Below are positions 61,079 to 64,000 of a DNA stretch of 64,000 bases, in pieces; within the stretch, counting starts at the first letter, position 1; every line of letters starts with the position of its first letter. The notes under the pieces were generated by a model that worked only from the letters and a program-made list of their open reading frames with translations, was not told where the DNA came from and did not search any database. The DNA lies in contig NZ_MWLO01000155.1 in the NCBI RefSeq assembly GCF_002198735.1, positions 880 to 64,879 of the forward strand, given 5' to 3'. A program made the position numbers and the translations under genes. The DNA comes from Ideonella sp. A 288. Its GTDB lineage: Bacteria; Pseudomonadota; Gammaproteobacteria; Burkholderiales; Burkholderiaceae_C.

Positions 61079-61096
61079 CTTCCCGCTTTCGGGAAG
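61079..61096. promoter_or_regulatory. Palindrome upstream of the four-haem OmcE-like gene
   Basis: CTTCCCG, loop CTTT, CGGGAAG is a perfect 7-bp inverted repeat. The core TTCCCG-N4-CGGGAA (61080-61095) is the same as at 55834-55849. It is centred about 81 bp upstream of the -24 element of the next sigma-54 promoter. A second, looser TTCCC...GGGAA pair lies at 61035-61063. Confidence 0.55.
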
Positions 61097-61167
61097 GGTG
61101 GGGCGCAAAGTTTGAGGTAGATCAATCTTCACGCCCTGCCGGATGCCATTCAGCCCGTTCAGCTCCA

Positions 61168-61183
61168 TGGCACGCAACCTGCA
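61168..61183 (+). promoter_or_regulatory. Candidate sigma-54 promoter of the four-haem OmcE-like gene
   Basis: TGGCACG, 4 bases, CTGCA, nearly identical to the minus-strand site at 59832. The -24 box matches 7 of 7, the -12 box 4 of 5, and GG-N10-GC is exact. It is 45 bases before the start at 61228. Confidence 0.8.
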
Positions 61184-61227
61184 GAACAGACATCGCGTCT
61201 TCGCAATTCACCCAAGGAGAGAGCGAC

Positions 61228-62097
61228 ATGGGAAAGTGGAAATCGTGGAGTCTGGGCGGGAGCGGACGCTCCCGGGCTGCGGCAGTCGCCGTCGGCCTGC
61301 TGATGACGGTGGGGGGCACCTTGGTGTCCATGCCGGCTGAAGCGCAGATCACAAACACCAAGCACAACCTCGGCACCACGCCGGGCGGCACTGGTGTCAA
61401 CAAGTTCAGCGGCACGGCCGAAATCTGTGTCTTCTGCCACACGCCGCACGGTGCTGACACCAGCGCTGCCGTGCCTCTGTGGAACCGCACGCTGCCGGCC
61501 CCGGCATCGTTCACCACCTACGACAGCCTCGGCACCTCGACGCTGGACGGCAAGGTGGCGCCGGTTGGTTCGGTGTCCATCGCCTGCCTGTCCTGCCACG
61601 ACGGCGTCACGTCGATGAGCGCGGTCATCAACGCCCCGGGCTCCGGCACGACGGGCGATGCCGCCTGGCAGGCCGGCACCTGGACCGGTGCCAATCAGGT
61701 CGCGGGCAAGATCGCCCCCGGACTGATCACCAACATCGGCACCGACCTGAAGAACGATCACCCGATCGGCATTCAGTACGGCGGCGGTGGCCTCAAGGTG
61801 AGCGCGCCCTCCGGTGCCACCACTGACCCCGACTTCAAGTCGGCCACCAGCCAGGTGATCGGCTCCAATCGCGTGTGGTGGGTCGACACCGAAGCGGCGC
61901 CGAATGGCACGCGTCAGAAGACCGACATGGTGCTGTACACCCGCGCCGCCGGTGCTGGCAGTGGCTACACGGGTCAAACCGAGGCCGAGCCGTTCGTCGA
62001 GTGCGCCAGCTGCCACGATCCGCACACCGCCAACGCCACGTTCCTGCGCATCTCCAATGCGGGTAGCGCGGTCTGCCTGGCCTGCCACGTCAAGTAA
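61228..62097 (+). CDS. Secreted four-haem cytochrome c, OmcE-like
   Basis: A 289-residue precursor with a signal ending SMPAEA, cleaved before QITNTKHNLGT (residue 40). Four CXXCH sites: CVFCHTPHGAD (about 67-71), CLSCHDG, CASCHDPH and CLACH at the very end. The motifs PLWNRTL, TLDGKV, NDHPIGIQ and FLRISNAGSAVCL match the family that contains OmcE, and the small size with four haems fits an OmcE-type protomer. Polymerisation is inferred by family only. AAGGAGAGA precedes the start. The PpiC gene follows after 38 bases. Confidence 0.9.
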   Translation: MGKWKSWSLGGSGRSRAAAVAVGLLMTVGGTLVSMPAEAQITNTKHNLGTTPGGTGVNKFSGTAEICVFCHTPHGADTSAAVPLWNRTLPAPASFTTYDSLGTSTLDGKVAPVGSVSIACLSCHDGVTSMSAVINAPGSGTTGDAAWQAGTWTGANQVAGKIAPGLITNIGTDLKNDHPIGIQYGGGGLKVSAPSGATTDPDFKSATSQVIGSNRVWWVDTEAAPNGTRQKTDMVLYTRAAGAGSGYTGQTEAEPFVECASCHDPHTANATFLRISNAGSAVCLACHVK

Positions 62098-62135
62098 ACC
62101 AACCCGTACGCCTCGGCACTCATCAGTTGTTCGCC

Positions 62136-63215
62136 ATGACCCATTCGAATCGCCCTACCGTTCACACCGCGTCCCCGCGCAGCGAATCGTCGCCGCGCCC
62201 CTGGCGTTGGTCGTTGATCGGCGTGGCGTTGACGATGGGCTGGTGGATGCTGGTGGTGGCCGAGGCGCGCGCGGCCGACAAGGACGGTGCCTCTGCTGTC
62301 TTTGCCCGCGTCGGCGACGTCGTGATTTCGCAGCAGGCCTATGACCAGGCCTATGCGATCGCGGCGCGCAACAAGTTCTACCATGGCAAGCCGCCCGAGC
62401 AAGAGGTGGCGCGCCTGCAGCGCGAGGTGGGTGATTCGCTCGTCAATGAAACCTTGCTGATGAAAGAGGCGCGTCGGCGCAAGCTGCAGCCCGACCACGC
62501 CGACATCGCCAAACAACTCGATGTGTACGAGGCGCGATACAAGAGCAGCCCCATGTGGCAATCGAACAAGGCCACGGTGCTGCCGCCGCTGAAGAAGAAA
62601 CTCGAGGACACCAGCATCCTCGACCAATTGCAGGCCTCGGTTCGAAAGGTGGCCGAGCCCACCGAGCGCCAGATCGAGGCCTATTACGACAGCCACAAAG
62701 AAAAGTTCACCGAGCCCGAGCAGGTGAAGATCTCGGTGATCCTGCTGAAGGTTGATCCGTCTTCTCCGCAGGCCAAGTGGAATGGTGCCTTGGAAGAAGG
62801 CACCGCCATTTCCAAGCGCTTGCGCGGTGGTGCCGATTTTGCGGCCCTCGCCCATCTGCATTCCGGCGACGATTCCGCCAGCAAGGGTGGTGCGATGGGC
62901 TACACCCACCGCGGCATGCTGCCCGAGCCTGCGCAGCAGGCCATCGACAAGCTTCAGCCGGGTCAGGTGTCCGACGCGGTGGCTTTGCTCGAAGGTGTGG
63001 GTGTGTTCCGGCTGGAAGATCGCAAGTTGCCGAAGCTGAATCCGCTGTCGGCCGTCCGGCAGCGGGCGAAGGATCTCTTGCAGCGCGACATGGCCGATCA
63101 GGCGTGGACCGATTTCCTGGCGCGCCTGCGCCGCGAAACGCCCACTCGCATCGATGAAACCCGCTATCTGCCGCTGGCCACCCCAGTGGCCAATGCCCGG
63201 CCAGCCAGTAAGTAA
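62136..63215 (+). CDS. Periplasmic PpiC/SurA-type peptidyl-prolyl isomerase
   Basis: A 359-residue exported protein with the signal WSLIGVALTMGWWMLVVAEARA. An N-terminal SurA-like helical part (VARLQREVGDSLVNETLLM) is followed by a parvulin domain (about 185-290): VKISVILLKVDPSSPQ, ADFAALAHLHSGDDSASKGG and MGYTHRGMLPEPAQQAI. It is placed with the haem proteins and a beta-barrel gene, so it may fold or chaperone those secreted proteins. The ATG at 62136 was chosen over a TTG at 62127. It probably shares the transcript starting near 61195. Confidence 0.9.
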   Translation: MTHSNRPTVHTASPRSESSPRPWRWSLIGVALTMGWWMLVVAEARAADKDGASAVFARVGDVVISQQAYDQAYAIAARNKFYHGKPPEQEVARLQREVGDSLVNETLLMKEARRRKLQPDHADIAKQLDVYEARYKSSPMWQSNKATVLPPLKKKLEDTSILDQLQASVRKVAEPTERQIEAYYDSHKEKFTEPEQVKISVILLKVDPSSPQAKWNGALEEGTAISKRLRGGADFAALAHLHSGDDSASKGGAMGYTHRGMLPEPAQQAIDKLQPGQVSDAVALLEGVGVFRLEDRKLPKLNPLSAVRQRAKDLLQRDMADQAWTDFLARLRRETPTRIDETRYLPLATPVANARPASK

Positions 63216-63227
63216 AGGGCATGGGCG

Positions 63228-64000
63228 GTGCGACGATCGCCTGCTTGGGTTCTGCTGTGCTCGGTCGCTTCCACTGCGTTCGCTCAGGTCGAGAGCCCTC
63301 AGCCCCCCGCGGCGCCGGTCGCGCCGCCACCGGCGCCTGTGTCGTCGTCGGGCGCAGGCGCCATTTCGACCACCGCAGCGCCTGTCGAGCCCGTGGGTGG
63401 CGGCGTGCGGTGGCAATTGCCGCCCTTGCTGTGGACCGGGTCGCTGGCATTCGACATCCGTCGGGACCAACTCGACACAGAAGGCGTTCGGCAACAGCGG
63501 CTGGTGACGGCCACGCTCGGAACGGCAACCTACCTGTATGCGCCTTGGTTGGCGATCGTCAACGGCACGGTCGGCCTGACCCGTGGCACTGTCCAGGGCG
63601 ATGCCCCCGACGATTCATCGGGCGGCAGCCGATTTGTCACCGGCAAGCTCCAGTTGTCCCTGCTGCCGCGCAGCCGGTTCCCGTCGGAGTTGCGCTACGA
63701 GGTGTCCGACAGCCGCATCGACAGTTCACTCGGCGGCGGCGTGGACTATCGGTCGCGCAACGTCTCGGTGCTGCAGCGCTATCGCCCGGTCAATGGCGAG
63801 TTCTCTGTGTCGGCAAGCTACGAACGGCGATCTCAGGACAGCGCCGACTTCGGCCAGGACACTCAAGACTCCTTTCTGGCGGACTTCGCCAGCCACTGGA
63901 AGCGGCATCAGCTCACGGCCAGCCTCACCCGCAGCGCCAATCGACGCGGCAGCACGGGAGAGGAAAGCGATTTCACTTCGCTGGTGGCGCGCCACAGCGC
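63228..64000 (+). CDS. Outer-membrane beta-barrel protein, N-terminal part (runs off the right edge)
   Basis: The frame from GTG at 63228 is open to the window end (257 codons). A signal peptide (VRRSPAWVLLCSVASTAFA, then QVE) is followed by a Pro/Ala/Ser-rich linker. Alternating strands come next, such as LAFDIRRDQLDTEG, QRLVTATLGTATYLY, RFVTGKLQLSLLPRSR and GEFSVSASYERRSQDS, typical of a porin. No CXXCH is present. AAAGGG is the ribosome binding site and the gap to the isomerase gene is 12 bases. It is a candidate porin for the electron conduit; the family cannot be named from this part. Confidence 0.75.
   Translation, partial: MRRSPAWVLLCSVASTAFAQVESPQPPAAPVAPPPAPVSSSGAGAISTTAAPVEPVGGGVRWQLPPLLWTGSLAFDIRRDQLDTEGVRQQRLVTATLGTATYLYAPWLAIVNGTVGLTRGTVQGDAPDDSSGGSRFVTGKLQLSLLPRSRFPSELRYEVSDSRIDSSLGGGVDYRSRNVSVLQRYRPVNGEFSVSASYERRSQDSADFGQDTQDSFLADFASHWKRHQLTASLTRSANRRGSTGEESDFTSLVARHS

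Overview
The window is about 69-70% G+C with strongly G/C-biased third codon positions. Gene content (flhB-flhA-flhF-flhG-fliA order, a flgAMN/flgBCDEFGHIJKL block, many c-di-GMP and PAS-kinase genes, SapC, PaaG) points to a betaproteobacterium of the Burkholderiales, probably near the Leptothrix/Rubrivivax/Ideonella group. The species is an inference.

Layout. (1) 1-2020, minus: the start of a very long repeat protein built of 8-residue units in 136-residue super-repeats, running off the left edge and preceded by a candidate sigma-28 promoter. (2) 2365-8678: flhB, flhA, flhF, an flhG-like gene with a degenerate P-loop, and fliA. (3) 8716-23342: a PAS histidine kinase, flgN-flgM behind a sigma-28 promoter, flgA, then the divergent rod/hook operon flgBCDEFGHIJKL. 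(4) 23380-35009: a signalling island with a YuxH-like EAL-HDOD protein, an eight-or-so-domain PAS kinase with an ANTAR response regulator, a second PAS kinase, an Hpt protein, a receiver-GGDEF-EAL protein and a diguanylate cyclase. (5) 34966-37902: a ChaN-like lipoprotein, an e(P4)-type acid phosphatase lipoprotein and an unknown gene. (6) 38161-43975: a 5.8 kb integrated element in the 3' end of tRNA-Ser(UGA), with integrase, AlpA-like regulator, primase-like and RepA-like helicase genes and a GCAAC/GTTGC iteron-like cluster; no capsid, portal or transposase gene is visible. (7) 44409-54771: an orphan chemoreceptor-like sensor, an RCC1-repeat protein, ApaH, a CNNM/CorC-type protein, SapC, a MarR-controlled flavin monooxygenase with its DUF2783 partner, a MetE-like methyltransferase and PaaG. 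(8) 54834-64000: a c-type cytochrome cluster encoding 17 CXXCH motifs in five proteins, two beta-propeller lipoproteins, a PpiC-type isomerase and an outer-membrane beta-barrel cut by the right edge.

The most striking system is region 8. Two secreted multihaem proteins have the CVxCHTPHG...PLWNR...CLSCHDG...CASCHDPH architecture of OmcE-type cytochromes, which can polymerise into extracellular wires. They sit with small haem proteins, NHL propellers, a periplasmic isomerase and a porin candidate, as expected for an electron conduit across the outer membrane. Each of the five transcription units has a candidate sigma-54 promoter with exact GG-N10-GC spacing, and two of these have the same palindrome (TTCCCG-N4-CGGGAA) 77-81 bp upstream, where an enhancer-binding activator would sit. 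This suggests a dedicated RpoN-controlled extracellular electron transfer regulon.

Other points: the repeat protein looks like a late flagellar gene; FlhG has lost its Walker A lysine; and the island shows a full set of integration and replication signals.
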